Positions 6,446-14,114 of a stretch of DNA of 17,012 nt are shown piece after piece. The position numbers and the translations under genes were made by a program. Below the pieces are notes generated by a model. That model worked only from the letters and a program-made list of their open reading frames with translations, had not been told where the DNA came from and did not search any database. The stretch lies in NCBI GenBank assembly GCA_021200895.1, contig JAJQFX010000020.1, positions 1 to 17,012 of the forward strand. Direction: 5' to 3'. Source of the DNA: Clostridiales bacterium (GTDB lineage Bacteria; Bacillota; Clostridia; Oscillospirales; Oscillospiraceae). Within the stretch, counting starts at the first letter, position 1. Every line of letters begins with the position of its first letter.

Positions 6446-9352
6446 TTATGCCTCCTGTTCCTGCCGCGCCGCTACATCCTCCGGGCGGGTGGACATAATC
6501 GAATAGAGCTTCAGCGACTTGTCAAAGTGGTCTTTAAAAGGGATAATGGTATTCCCGTAGAAAAGAAGCCCCTCGCCTGCGCCGCTGTTGGTCACATAAG
6601 AGAGCTGATACGGGCTGATATTCAGCTGCTTCGCCAGAATCTGACGGTCTCCCGCTGCCTGGTTCAGCATCAGGATGAAATCGCTGTTCTCCAGGATGTT
6701 CTCAATCTCCCGGCTTGCCAGGAGGTCTTTTATGTTCTGTGTGATGCCAGTCGGGATACCGCCCCACTTACGGAACCGCTTCCAAATCTCCACGGAGTAC
6801 GCGGCGGTCTGTTCCTCCTTTAAAAGAAGGTGGAACTCGTCAATATAGTACCGCGTGGACTTATGCTCAGAGCGGTTGACCGTCACACGGTTCCACACCT
6901 GATCCTGAATAATGAGCATCCCCAGCTTTTTCAGCTGTTTACCCAGCTCCTTGATGTCGTAGCAGACAATTCGGTTGTCCAACTGCACGTTGGTCTGGTG
7001 GTTAAACACCTTCAACGAACCATTGACGTAAATCTCCAGCGCCGTTGCGATACGCTGTGCCTGTGGTTCCGTCTGGTTTCTCAGACAAGTGTACAAATCA
7101 CCGAGGACAGGCATATTCTCCGGCACAGGATTTTCAAAATACTTCTGGTACACCAGAGGCAGGCAGCGGTCTATCACCGACTTTTCCTCCGCTTCAATGC
7201 CGTTCCGTGAACCCATAATCAGCTCGCACAAAGACAGGATAAAATCTGATTTCACTCCCAGCGGGTTATCATCGTCCGAATAGTTCATGTTGATGTCCAT
7301 CGGGTTGATATAATCGCGGCTCGTTGCCGAGATGTGGATAACCTGACCCCCAAGCTCATGTACAAGCGGGTAATATTCGCCCTCCGGGTCTCCGATGATG
7401 ATGTCGTCCTGCGTCACAAAGAACGCATTGGTGATCTCCCTCTTTGCCGCGAACGATTTGCCGGAACCAGGCGTACCGAGAATTAAACCGTTCGGGTTTT
7501 TCAGCTTTTTGCGGTCTACCATAATCATGTTGTTGGACAAGGCGTTCAGGCCGTAATAAAGGGATTCCCCCGGCATAAACAGCTCCTGTGTCGTAAACGG
7601 CACAAAGATCGCAGTAGATGTCGTGGTCAGCGCCCGTCTGATCGGGATGTGGTTGATTCCAAGCGGCAGGCTGCTCATCAGCCCTTCCTCCTGCATATAG
7701 TCCAGGCGTCTTAACGCACAGTTATATTTCTGCGCAATTCCCGCCACCTGGAACACCGCGTCATCCAGCTCCTGCTTTGCTTTGGCAGTATTCAAAAACG
7801 TCACCGTCACCAGGAACATCCTCTCGTTCCGGCTTTGCAGATCGTCGAGCAGCTTCTTCGCCTCACTGCCATAGGTTGACAGGTCGGACGGAATGATGTC
7901 CATGTCATATCCGGAGCGCACCGCTTTTTTCTGTTCCTCAATCTTCATTTTGTTGATGTCCGTCACCTTGCTCTTTACGAGCTTGATTGCCTTCATCTGG
8001 TCAAGGGACTGGATATGGAGGTTGATGATGAGGCTCTTGTCAATGTCCAAAAACTCCGCCAGCATCTTGTCCGTCAGCTCAGGTGCCAGAATCTGCAGAT
8101 AGGACGCCGCTCCATAAGTATCGCCCATCATAAACTCCCTGCCGGATTTGAAGAGGAAGCTGGTCGGAGCGACAAAATCCTTCGTTCCCAGGCCGGTCTT
8201 CAAAATCTGGTCATAGGTGAACGAGAACGGCACCGTGTTCTCCGGGTTGAAGGTCTCATAGAGAATCTGCAGGCGTTCCACGCCGTTCAGCGGGTACGCG
8301 ATCACACCAAGCACTTTGAAGTTGTTTAAAATGTCCGCCTCAATCCGCTCCAGCTTCGGCCTTGCTTTCATCAGGCTCTCCGCCTCGATGGAGAACGTGA
8401 TGTACTTCGATTTAATCAGCCCATTGTTCCCTTTCGCCAGCTGGTCCTGAAGCATCTGTGCGTACTCCATACGGACGTCATCATAAGCGTCGTTCTGCGG
8501 TTCAATGCGGATCACATTCTCATACTCCCTCATGTTGCTCTTATGGTTGATAAAAGAGAGCTGGAACCGGATCGTACTGTCAAAGTAGTTGAGGAAGTCG
8601 CACCAGTTTTCAAAGATGGCGTTCTTGTCCTCGTTCTGCGCTAACTGGTAGTTGATGTCGTAAAAGCGGATTGTCTTGGAATATGTGTGTTCCGCTACCC
8701 TGCAGATGCCGTCCCTGCCCATCTCCTTATACGCGATGGTGTCCTGGACGGTCATACGCTTCCGCGCTGCCGCTTTATCCTCCTTTTTTCCGCCGCCTTT
8801 CCCCGGCTTCTTCCCGGCGTTCTTCGTTTCGCCATAGGTCTTAATCCCGCCACTCTTTTTCCTAGCAGGACTGTTCCCTGCTTTACCGGGGCTGCCTTTC
8901 GCATTCCCAGAGTCGCCCCGCTTCTTTCCGGGACTTCCTTCCTGGTTTTGTCTACCGGATGTCCCCGGTTTGCTTTTCTTCCTCCAAAAGAACCGCACCC
9001 CCTTTTCCGTGGATGCCTCCAGTGCCGTCTCCGCAGATGCGGCTTCATACAGGTTTTCGGTTTCATAACGCCGAACAGCAGGCTTCTGGAACCGTACCCG
9101 GAAGACGTTCTGCAAAATCTGTTCCAGGTGCATCCCGTCCTTCTCATACATAGCAAAGAGGAACTCCGGCAGCATCAGAAGCACCATCCCGGTTGCCGCG
9201 CCGCTTGTGCCGATGTAGTTTCTCGTCAGGAAATAGAACGGGATTCCCAGCGCCGCGCCGACCACGATGCAGATAATCTGGCGCAGGGTCAGGTTGAATG
9301 CAACCTTGTTTTTCACCTTCGTCAGGTCTTTTGGAATCGTTACATATGCCAT
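6446..9352 (-). CDS. PrgI-VirB4 fusion, type IV secretion ATPase (CD1110-type)
   Basis: A 968-aa protein. Residues 1-100 are a PrgI-like membrane module starting MAYVTIPKDLTKVKNKVAFN, with two hydrophobic helices (about 22-44 and 51-68). Residues about 120-200 form a very basic Gly/Lys/Pro/Ser linker. From about 201 (TVQDTIAYKEMGRDGICRV) the VirB4 ATPase follows, with Walker A GTPGSGKS (626-633) and Walker B YYIDEFHLLL (835-844). VirB4 proteins energise channel assembly and DNA export at the inner face of the membrane. In the related CTn elements I know, PrgI and VirB4 are separate genes; here the frame is continuous. A ribosome binding site (AAGG) lies just before the ATG, and the upstream gap holds a hairpin and a possible 25-codon ORF. 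The stop lies 6 nt from the sortase start. Confidence 0.92.
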   Translation of the reverse strand: MAYVTIPKDLTKVKNKVAFNLTLRQIICIVVGAALGIPFYFLTRNYIGTSGAATGMVLLMLPEFLFAMYEKDGMHLEQILQNVFRVRFQKPAVRRYETENLYEAASAETALEASTEKGVRFFWRKKSKPGTSGRQNQEGSPGKKRGDSGNAKGSPGKAGNSPARKKSGGIKTYGETKNAGKKPGKGGGKKEDKAAARKRMTVQDTIAYKEMGRDGICRVAEHTYSKTIRFYDINYQLAQNEDKNAIFENWCDFLNYFDSTIRFQLSFINHKSNMREYENVIRIEPQNDAYDDVRMEYAQMLQDQLAKGNNGLIKSKYITFSIEAESLMKARPKLERIEADILNNFKVLGVIAYPLNGVERLQILYETFNPENTVPFSFTYDQILKTGLGTKDFVAPTSFLFKSGREFMMGDTYGAASYLQILAPELTDKMLAEFLDIDKSLIINLHIQSLDQMKAIKLVKSKVTDINKMKIEEQKKAVRSGYDMDIIPSDLSTYGSEAKKLLDDLQSRNERMFLVTVTFLNTAKAKQELDDAVFQVAGIAQKYNCALRRLDYMQEEGLMSSLPLGINHIPIRRALTTTSTAIFVPFTTQELFMPGESLYYGLNALSNNMIMVDRKKLKNPNGLILGTPGSGKSFAAKREITNAFFVTQDDIIIGDPEGEYYPLVHELGGQVIHISATSRDYINPMDINMNYSDDDNPLGVKSDFILSLCELIMGSRNGIEAEEKSVIDRCLPLVYQKYFENPVPENMPVLGDLYTCLRNQTEPQAQRIATALEIYVNGSLKVFNHQTNVQLDNRIVCYDIKELGKQLKKLGMLIIQDQVWNRVTVNRSEHKSTRYYIDEFHLLLKEEQTAAYSVEIWKRFRKWGGIPTGITQNIKDLLASREIENILENSDFILMLNQAAGDRQILAKQLNISPYQLSYVTNSGAGEGLLFYGNTIIPFKDHFDKSLKLYSIMSTRPEDVAARQEQEA

Positions 9353-9356
9353 TTGC

Positions 9357-9434
9357 TTACCTTGGGCAGCAGGAACCTATCCGGCAGGGGAAGGGCCGTC
9401 CCTGCACCCATTCCTTTCTTTTAATTTCCCCCAT
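9357..9434 (-). CDS. Possible 25-codon bridging ORF between trbL-like gene and PrgI-VirB4
   Basis: The ATG at 9434 overlaps the stop of the TrbL-like gene as TGATG, and its TAA ends four bases before the PrgI-VirB4 ATG. The peptide is basic, begins MGEIKRKEWVQGR and has two adjacent Cys near its end. There is no ribosome binding site, so it would depend on re-initiation. It spans the whole gap and overlaps a 6-bp stem-loop (GCAGGG 9384-9389 with CCCTGC 9400-9405). It may carry ribosomes across that structure, or be chance. Confidence 0.25.
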   Translation of the reverse strand: MGEIKRKEWVQGRPFPCRIGSCCPR

Positions 9435-10138
9435 CAGTGTGCATTGAATATTGATCGGCTGAGTGTCCCGGTCCTCATCAGGCTGAAGCATAGGATGACG
9501 GTATACGCCGCCACGCCGAACAGCGATGAATGGATGTTGCCTGTCAGTGAGACGGAAGCGACAAGCGCCGCGTAAATCCCGACGCAGACCATCATCAAAA
9601 ACGCCTGAAATGCCAGGGCGAACAAGCCCCTGAAATAATTTGTCCCTATCTGCCCCCATTCCCGGTTGGACATGGTTGCGAAGGGTATCGGTGCAACCGA
9701 AGTGTACAGATAAATCTCGATCATACGCCCGTACAGGATGACTGTAATCAGGATCGACATGATCTTCATACAGAAGCTGACGATAAAGGTCTCCATCACA
9801 AGGACGAACAGTTCCCCAATCCCCATGGTCTCCATGGTCGTGTCAATGGTGGCGATCATCGAACTGATGTCAATCGTTGTCGAGCCGCTGATTGCTCCGG
9901 CGGCACTGTTGACTACGCTCTGGCCGACATCAAAGACTGCCATCGTGATTGTCCATGTATTGCTGACGATATAGACGGCTATCCACATCTTGAAGAAATA
10001 CTTGAAGAACATCCAGGTATCTATCTCATGCATATTGTTCCGTTCCGTCAGCATGGAGATCAGCTCATAGCACAGGACCATCGTAATGATGATCCCGGCT
10101 ATGGGTACAATCACCGTATTAGACAGGTTCCGTACCAT
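9434..10138 (-). CDS. VirB6/TrbL-like conjugal transfer protein (CD1112-type), C-terminal part after a frameshift
   Basis: This 234-aa frame begins MVRNLSNTVIVPIAGIIITM and is a polytopic membrane protein with about five or six hydrophobic helices. A Ser/Ala/Gly-rich segment (VVNSAAGAISGSTT) lies between helices, as in the CD1112 group of TrbL/VirB6-like channel proteins. Those proteins are about 290 aa and start with a further 60 residues, which are present in the next frame upstream (10119-10307). Deleting one base of the GGG at 10161-10163 (minus strand GCAGGGATGG) restores a continuous ORF 10307-9434 through TPAG-WNSSIYSMVRNL. VirB6-like proteins form the inner-membrane part of the mating channel. 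The ATG at 10138 lacks a convincing ribosome binding site, so if the shift is real, expression should be poor. Confidence 0.82.
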   Translation of the reverse strand: MVRNLSNTVIVPIAGIIITMVLCYELISMLTERNNMHEIDTWMFFKYFFKMWIAVYIVSNTWTITMAVFDVGQSVVNSAAGAISGSTTIDISSMIATIDTTMETMGIGELFVLVMETFIVSFCMKIMSILITVILYGRMIEIYLYTSVAPIPFATMSNREWGQIGTNYFRGLFALAFQAFLMMVCVGIYAALVASVSLTGNIHSSLFGVAAYTVILCFSLMRTGTLSRSIFNAH

Positions 10139-10307
10139 GCTGTAAATGCTGCTGTTCCATCCCTGCGGGGGTCATCCCAACCTGGGAGGCAATCTCACCG
10201 GTCTTTTCGTTGACATCGGTGAACATCGTCTCCAGGTTGGAATCCACCATACCTGTAAGGAGATTCCTCATCCACTCGTCGATTGCATTAAAGATTTGAT
10301 CGAACAT
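10119..10307 (-). pseudogene. VirB6/TrbL-like conjugal transfer protein (CD1112-type), N-terminal part before a frameshift
   Basis: A 62-codon frame with the genuine start of the TrbL-like gene: GGAG sits nine bases before the ATG at 10307. It reads MFDQIFNAIDEWMRNLLTGM, then EKTGEIASQVGMTPAG, matching the amphipathic N-terminus of CD1112-type proteins. After TPAG the frame runs into MEQQHLQHGTEPV and stops, while the expected continuation lies one base over. It should be read as one gene with the 9434-10138 frame. Maff2 ends 22 bp upstream. Confidence 0.75.
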
Positions 10308-10329
10308 GGATTCTCTCCTTTCTCAAGCC

Positions 10330-10542
10330 TCAGAACAGGGTTGAAAGAACCGGAATCAGCTGGGTGCCGATCAGGATTACCCCGCCTCCTGCCATAAGCT
10401 GTTTCATTCCCTGGCTCTTTGCGCCGGGATTGTCATTGCCGTAACCTTCCATCAGGTTGATAACGCCCCATACACCGAGGCCAGCCCCGATTGCAATGAC
10501 CAACGTCTGCAAGATGCTAATTGCGCTAGTAAAAAATGCCAT
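10330..10542 (-). CDS. Maff2 family mobile element protein
   Basis: A 70-aa hydrophobic protein. It begins MAFFTSAISILQTLVIAIGA and has two membrane helices (about 8-30 and 48-67) joined by a polar loop, GYGNDNPGAKSQGMKQ. The loop and the GAGLGVWGVINLMEGYG segment are the signature of the Maff2 family found only in conjugative elements. Size and topology resemble VirB2/TrbC pilin-like subunits, but that role is an inference. It immediately precedes the TrbL-like gene, as usual. No Shine-Dalgarno sequence precedes the ATG at 10542; instead a 16-bp palindrome (10546-10561) ends only three bases before it, suggesting structural or coupled control of translation. Confidence 0.9.
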   Translation of the reverse strand: MAFFTSAISILQTLVIAIGAGLGVWGVINLMEGYGNDNPGAKSQGMKQLMAGGGVILIGTQLIPVLSTLF

Positions 10543-10545
10543 ACG

Positions 10546-10649
10546 GTTAGTTGAAACTAACTTTTAAAATCTGGGGTTTTACTGGTTTTTCTCCGGATTT
10601 ACATAACAATCGGCCAGGAAATGCGGCTTTCCGCATCCCCCAAAGTTAG
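10546..10649 (-). promoter_or_regulatory. Competing inverted repeats in the Maff2 leader
   Basis: On the minus strand, CTAACTTT (10649-10642) can pair with AAAGTTAG (10564-10557). The latter also forms the first arm of the palindrome GTTAGTT-TC-AACTAAC (10561-10546), which ends three bases before the Maff2 ATG. Pairing one way excludes the other. A further hairpin with perfect 6-bp arms (ATGCGG and CCGCAT, 10621-10636) lies between them. This layout resembles an attenuator or translational switch, but the palindrome could also be a protein-binding site. No ligand or protein is implied by the sequence. Confidence 0.4.
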
Positions 10650-10796
10650 CTTCGTCTCCTTTCAATTTTTTTGTTCACCTGACCGATGTTCTGTTTTGTC
10701 CAGGCAGCACTGATAAATAAGCAGATCAAAAAGGCAAAAAAGAACCGCCAAGAATCATCCTGACAGCTCCAATCAATCCTTATATTCTGTTTTCAT
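10646..10796 (-). CDS. Possible small single-helix membrane protein, frame broken near its start
   Basis: In the gap 10543-10851 one frame (48 codons, ending at a TAA at 10646-10648) reads IDWSCQDDSWR, a membrane helix (FFFAFLICLFISAAW) and a basic tail (VNKKIERRRS). This looks like a small inner-membrane protein but has no ATG, GTG or TTG in frame. An ATG at 10796 in the next frame reads MKTEYK; removing one G of the GG at 10778-10779 would join the two into about 50 aa. The ribosome binding site is weak. I do not recognise a family. Coding status rests on the helix-plus-basic-tail pattern and its position before Maff2. Confidence 0.35.
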
Positions 10797-10800
10797 CACT

Positions 10801-10835
10801 GACAGCCTGTCCCATCAAGGCTCAGCCCGGATGGG
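10801..10835. other. Nested inverted repeats after the alpha-CTD-like gene
   Basis: CCCATC (10811-10816) pairs with GATGGG (10830-10835), enclosing GGCT-C-AGCC (10819-10827). A separate palindrome, GACAG-C-CTGTC, occupies 10801-10811. They lie between the alpha-CTD-like stop (10852) and the small-ORF start at 10796. No T run follows on either strand, so a terminator is not supported. A folded untranslated region or a binding site is possible. Confidence 0.3.
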
Positions 10836-10851
10836 AGGAAGATGATGCTTC

Positions 10852-11340
10852 CTACTGGCTGTCACTGTTCCCATCGTCCTCATCCCCTTCCTGTTCGCTA
10901 TCCGCGTCTTTCTCAGTTTCCTCATCCGCACAGTTGTTATCAGAGCCAAGTTCAGCCGAAGCCGAATCTTTCTGCTCATGCTCCCGCAAAAACCAGATAT
11001 TCAGGTTCTGGAACGCTGCCAGCTCCCTGTCCACATTGATACAGGACGGCTTTTCGAAAATCTTTTCATAGTGCTTCGGAAGAAGCCCACCCCTTTGAAG
11101 CGCATTTTCAATCTGCTCTTCTGAGGTTTCCCCCAGATGGCGCATCCCGCATATCCCATCGCTGTACTGAGACAGAATCACCAGCTCCCGGACTTGGCAG
11201 ATGTCATAGCGCTGCAGGGCGTGGATCACACGGACAGGAAGGCCAAGGCTCCCAATATCCTGAAAGTAAAGATGTGAACCATCCATCGCTTCAATACAGA
11301 AGCGGTAACTCTGCTCCATCCACAAAAGATGCTCACGCAT
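10852..11340 (-). CDS. RNA polymerase alpha-CTD-like protein
   Basis: A 162-aa soluble protein. Residues about 28-85 (LGLPVRVIHALQRYDICQVR, then ELVILSQYSDGICGMRHLGE and TSEEQIENAL) follow the helix-hairpin-helix pattern of the RNA polymerase alpha C-terminal domain. The family pattern is LSxRxxNxLxxxGIxTVxEL-x-LxxxxxxxLRNLGxxSLxEI. The last 40 residues are very acidic. There is no alpha assembly domain. The start overlaps the sigma-like gene by 8 nt (ATGCGTGA), so the two are made together. Alpha-CTD binds promoter UP elements, activators and sigma region 4. A free copy encoded beside a sigma-4-like protein suggests control of element promoters, but DNA binding is inferred. Confidence 0.65.
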   Translation of the reverse strand: MREHLLWMEQSYRFCIEAMDGSHLYFQDIGSLGLPVRVIHALQRYDICQVRELVILSQYSDGICGMRHLGETSEEQIENALQRGGLLPKHYEKIFEKPSCINVDRELAAFQNLNIWFLREHEQKDSASAELGSDNNCADEETEKDADSEQEGDEDDGNSDSQ

Positions 11341-11671
11341 AAACTTCTTTCTGACTGCATAGCCCTGAACTACATAGCGAAGCTTCCCCCCTGTTGTTCA
11401 GGTTCAGGAGCGACTGACTGATGATGCTACGGATGCGGTTCTCTGTCAGGCTGTACTTTTCCGCAATCTTTTTCATGCTCATACAGTTCACATATCTGTC
11501 CGTCATAACCATCCGCTCCCGCTCCGTCAGGAAGCTTTCCAAAAGAAACGCAAGCCCGTTTTTCTGGTCTATTGTCAGCCTGCTGTAGTCAAGTCCCGGT
11601 TCCAGACGACAAACTTCATTCAGGTGCAGTGCCTCCAGTAAGGATTCCGGATAATGTATTGTTCTTCGCAT
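11333..11671 (-). CDS. Sigma-70 region 4-like helix-turn-helix protein
   Basis: A 112-aa protein. Residues about 45-91 (SFLTERERMVMTDRYVNCMS, then MKKIAEKYSLTENRIRSIIS and QSLLNL) match the region 4 pattern of sigma-70 factors: LTxRER, a bulky hydrophobic residue, then a helix-turn-helix. Region 2 is absent, so it cannot act as a complete sigma factor. It may be a DNA-binding regulator. The ribosome binding site is modest (AAAGGAA) and the start lies 20 bp after VirD4. Its stop overlaps the start of the alpha-CTD-like gene. Similar short sigma-like proteins occur in related conjugative elements. A role as operon activator or sigma-like accessory is inferred from this pairing. Confidence 0.7.
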   Translation of the reverse strand: MRRTIHYPESLLEALHLNEVCRLEPGLDYSRLTIDQKNGLAFLLESFLTERERMVMTDRYVNCMSMKKIAEKYSLTENRIRSIISQSLLNLNNRGEASLCSSGLCSQKEVYA

Positions 11672-11691
11672 TTATTTTTCCTTTCCGCTGC

Positions 11692-13602
11692 TCACTCCGC
11701 AGCTGCATCTTCTTCTGTGACTTCCACTTCGTAGGAGTCAAATTCTTCATCGACGCCCATCTGCAGGTAGTGGTTGATGTATTTCTCCACATCAAACGCA
11801 TTCCGGTCATCGTAATCCGCAAGCTCTTTATAGCGTTTGTGCCTTGTGATGTCGTACTTGTCGGATAAAAACGGCCTGACACCCCTCACCTGCAGGATGC
11901 ACTTATTCCCGTCCATGACGGAAAGCTCATCCCGGCTCATCAGCTCTTTCCCGGTCTTCTGATAGTTCAGGCCGTAGGAACGGCTCTGCCCGCGTGTATC
12001 AGAGGTGTTGAACATATCAATCGTCTCTTTCCCCAACGTCTCCGAGATTTCTTTCAATGTGCTGCTCTCCTTGCCGCCGAGGAAAAGCATGGTGTCGCAG
12101 TTGCCCGTGATGGTCTCTGCCGCATCCTTATAGATCGTCTTTAACTGGCTCTGTGACTGCAAAATAATAGAAGCCGAGATTTCACTGCTTCTGATGGTTG
12201 CAATCAGCTTATCAAATTTTGGTATGGTGCCAATGTTGGCAAACTCATCGAGCAGGAGCCTCACATGGAACGGGAGCCTGCCGCCATGCTCATCATCTGC
12301 CTTGTCACAGAGCAGATTGAAAAGCTGGCTGTACATGATTGCCACGACAAAGTTGAACGTATCGTCGGTGTCGCTGACAATGACGAACATCGCCGTCCGG
12401 CGCTCTCCCAGCATATCCAGCTCCATCTCGTCATAGGCCATCAGGTCGCGCAGCTCCTTAATGTCGAATGGGGCTAACCTGGCACCGCAGGAAATCAGGA
12501 TGGATTTTGCCGTTTTTCCGGCCGCAAGCTTGTACTTTTTGTACTGGCGCACAGCAAAATGTTCCGGGTTCTTCGCTTCCAGTTCCTCAAACAGCTCATC
12601 AACCGCGTTTTTGAACTCTTCATCGTCTTCCCTGGCTTCACTTGCGTTGATGAACTCCAGGAGGGTGGAGAAATTCTGCTCTTCCTCCGGCGCTTCGTAC
12701 CAAATGTACCCGATCAAGGCGCAGTACAAAAGCCGTTCTGCTTTCACCCAAAAGTCCTCGGCTGATTTTTCACCCTCACCCTTTGTGTTGGCGATAATTG
12801 TGTTGACCAGCTTTAAGATGTCCTTTTCACTCTTTATATAGTGGAAGGGGTTATAGTGCATGGATTTCCGGAAATTGATTGTATTCAGCACTTTTATGAC
12901 GTATTTCTCCTTCTCAAGCATCCTGCCACATTCGATGATGATTGTCCCCTTTGGGTCTGTAACCACATAGGAGACCTTTTCCGGCATCTGCATCAGGTTC
13001 GGCTTCACATAGAACCTTGTCTTGCCGCTGCCACTGCCGCCGATCACGATCACGTTCTTATTTCTGGCGTATTTTGGCTGTTTCGGTCGGCTGCTCATGG
13101 TCAGGCGCTCCGTCTGCGTCAAAAGGATGTTGTTCTCGAATACCGGGTCGATAAATGGCTCAATATCCTTTGGCGTCCCCCAGCGGGCGGACCCGTATTC
13201 CTCTCCCGGACGGTATTTCTTCGCGTTGCTGCGCCTGTACGCGATCACTGCGTAAAAGATGCCGGCTCCCGCAACACCCACGCCCAGGTCAAAGAGGTGC
13301 AGGCTCGGCAGCGGATTTTTGAATGCCAGGTTGAAGTTCTGGAACAGCACCCACAGCCGCGTCACCAGCGAACTGCCCGTGCAGTGACGGTACAGCCACG
13401 CTTCTTTCTCCACAATGTAAAAGGCAATTACATAGGGAATGGATTTTGGCAGGAGCTTTTTCACATCAATCCTCTGCAGCTTTTCCCGGACTGCCGCTTT
13501 TGCCTTCTTCAGCCAGCCATTCCCGCCGCTCTCATTGGACGGCACCTTTTTGGGCACCTGCTTTGGGGGCGCATTGGATTTTTTCCTTACGTCCGTACTC
13601 AT
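11692..13602 (-). CDS. VirD4/TraG-like type IV coupling protein (CD1115-type)
   Basis: A 636-aa ATPase. The first 50 residues are basic. Two hydrophobic segments (about 53-66 and 104-122) anchor it in the membrane, followed by the conserved YGSARWGTPKDIEPF. The nucleotide-binding domain has Walker A GGSGSGKT (188-195), VTDPKGT (214-220) and Walker B LLLDEFANIG (449-458). LQSQSQL (481-487) and TGNCDTMLFLGG (499-510) are also typical of TraG/VirD4 proteins. It should bring the relaxase-DNA complex to the secretion channel. The ATG overlaps the pcfB stop by 4 nt (ATGA); in pCF10 PcfB and the coupling protein PcfC also act together. Length is normal and there are no interruptions. Confidence 0.95.
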   Translation of the reverse strand: MSTDVRKKSNAPPKQVPKKVPSNESGGNGWLKKAKAAVREKLQRIDVKKLLPKSIPYVIAFYIVEKEAWLYRHCTGSSLVTRLWVLFQNFNLAFKNPLPSLHLFDLGVGVAGAGIFYAVIAYRRSNAKKYRPGEEYGSARWGTPKDIEPFIDPVFENNILLTQTERLTMSSRPKQPKYARNKNVIVIGGSGSGKTRFYVKPNLMQMPEKVSYVVTDPKGTIIIECGRMLEKEKYVIKVLNTINFRKSMHYNPFHYIKSEKDILKLVNTIIANTKGEGEKSAEDFWVKAERLLYCALIGYIWYEAPEEEQNFSTLLEFINASEAREDDEEFKNAVDELFEELEAKNPEHFAVRQYKKYKLAAGKTAKSILISCGARLAPFDIKELRDLMAYDEMELDMLGERRTAMFVIVSDTDDTFNFVVAIMYSQLFNLLCDKADDEHGGRLPFHVRLLLDEFANIGTIPKFDKLIATIRSSEISASIILQSQSQLKTIYKDAAETITGNCDTMLFLGGKESSTLKEISETLGKETIDMFNTSDTRGQSRSYGLNYQKTGKELMSRDELSVMDGNKCILQVRGVRPFLSDKYDITRHKRYKELADYDDRNAFDVEKYINHYLQMGVDEEFDSYEVEVTEEDAAAE

Positions 13603-14114
13603 AGCGACTGCCCCCTGTCTTTCGATTTCTCCTTCTCTCGCTCTCGGTGCTGCGCCGCCCGGTCTTTCGCCAGCTGAAGCTTCTTGCGGATGGACACTTT
13701 CGGCTTTTTCTGCTTCTGCGTTGAAAGACCGGCGTATTCTTTAAACGCCGCTGTCATCACATCCACATCCTTCGCACGGAAGAACACCATGTACCGGGGC
13801 GGCTCCGTCGAGCTATCCTTTTTCAGGCTGTAGTCGATGCTGTACTTGCGCGCCACCCGCTCAAAGGATTTGATGTTGTTATCCGCAATCTCGATATTGG
13901 ACAGCTGGCTGCCCTCCCTCATCATTTTTTTCAGGCTCTGCTTCCCACGGGAAGCCGCCTGCCCGGATGCCTTCTGTGTCTGCTTTTTCTGCTTTTGCTT
14001 TTCCATCTCCGAAACCAGCTTTTTTAACGCCGCTTTCAGGATGTTTCCTGTGATTTTGCCGCCCTTGATACAAAGGGAAATTGTCTTTTCATTCACTTCC
14101 TCCTGCAACTGCAT
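13599..14114 (-). CDS. pcfB: PcfB family (DUF3801) conjugation protein
   Basis: A 171-aa protein. The ATG at 14114 is preferred to the adjacent GTG at 14117; GGAG lies upstream, and the protein then begins MQLQEEVNEKTISLCIKGGK as PcfB proteins do. A basic Lys/Gln-rich stretch (about 40-60) precedes the DUF3801 core, with SNIEIADNNIKSFERVARKY and YMVFFRAKDVDVMTAAFKEY. The C-terminus is basic (RKKLQLAKDRAAQHREREKE). PcfB of plasmid pCF10 binds DNA and interacts with the relaxase and the coupling protein. The gene overlaps the antirepressor end by 26 nt and the virD4 start by 4 nt, consistent with stoichiometric expression. Confidence 0.87.
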   Translation of the reverse strand: MQLQEEVNEKTISLCIKGGKITGNILKAALKKLVSEMEKQKQKKQTQKASGQAASRGKQSLKKMMREGSQLSNIEIADNNIKSFERVARKYSIDYSLKKDSSTEPPRYMVFFRAKDVDVMTAAFKEYAGLSTQKQKKPKVSIRKKLQLAKDRAAQHREREKEKSKDRGQSL

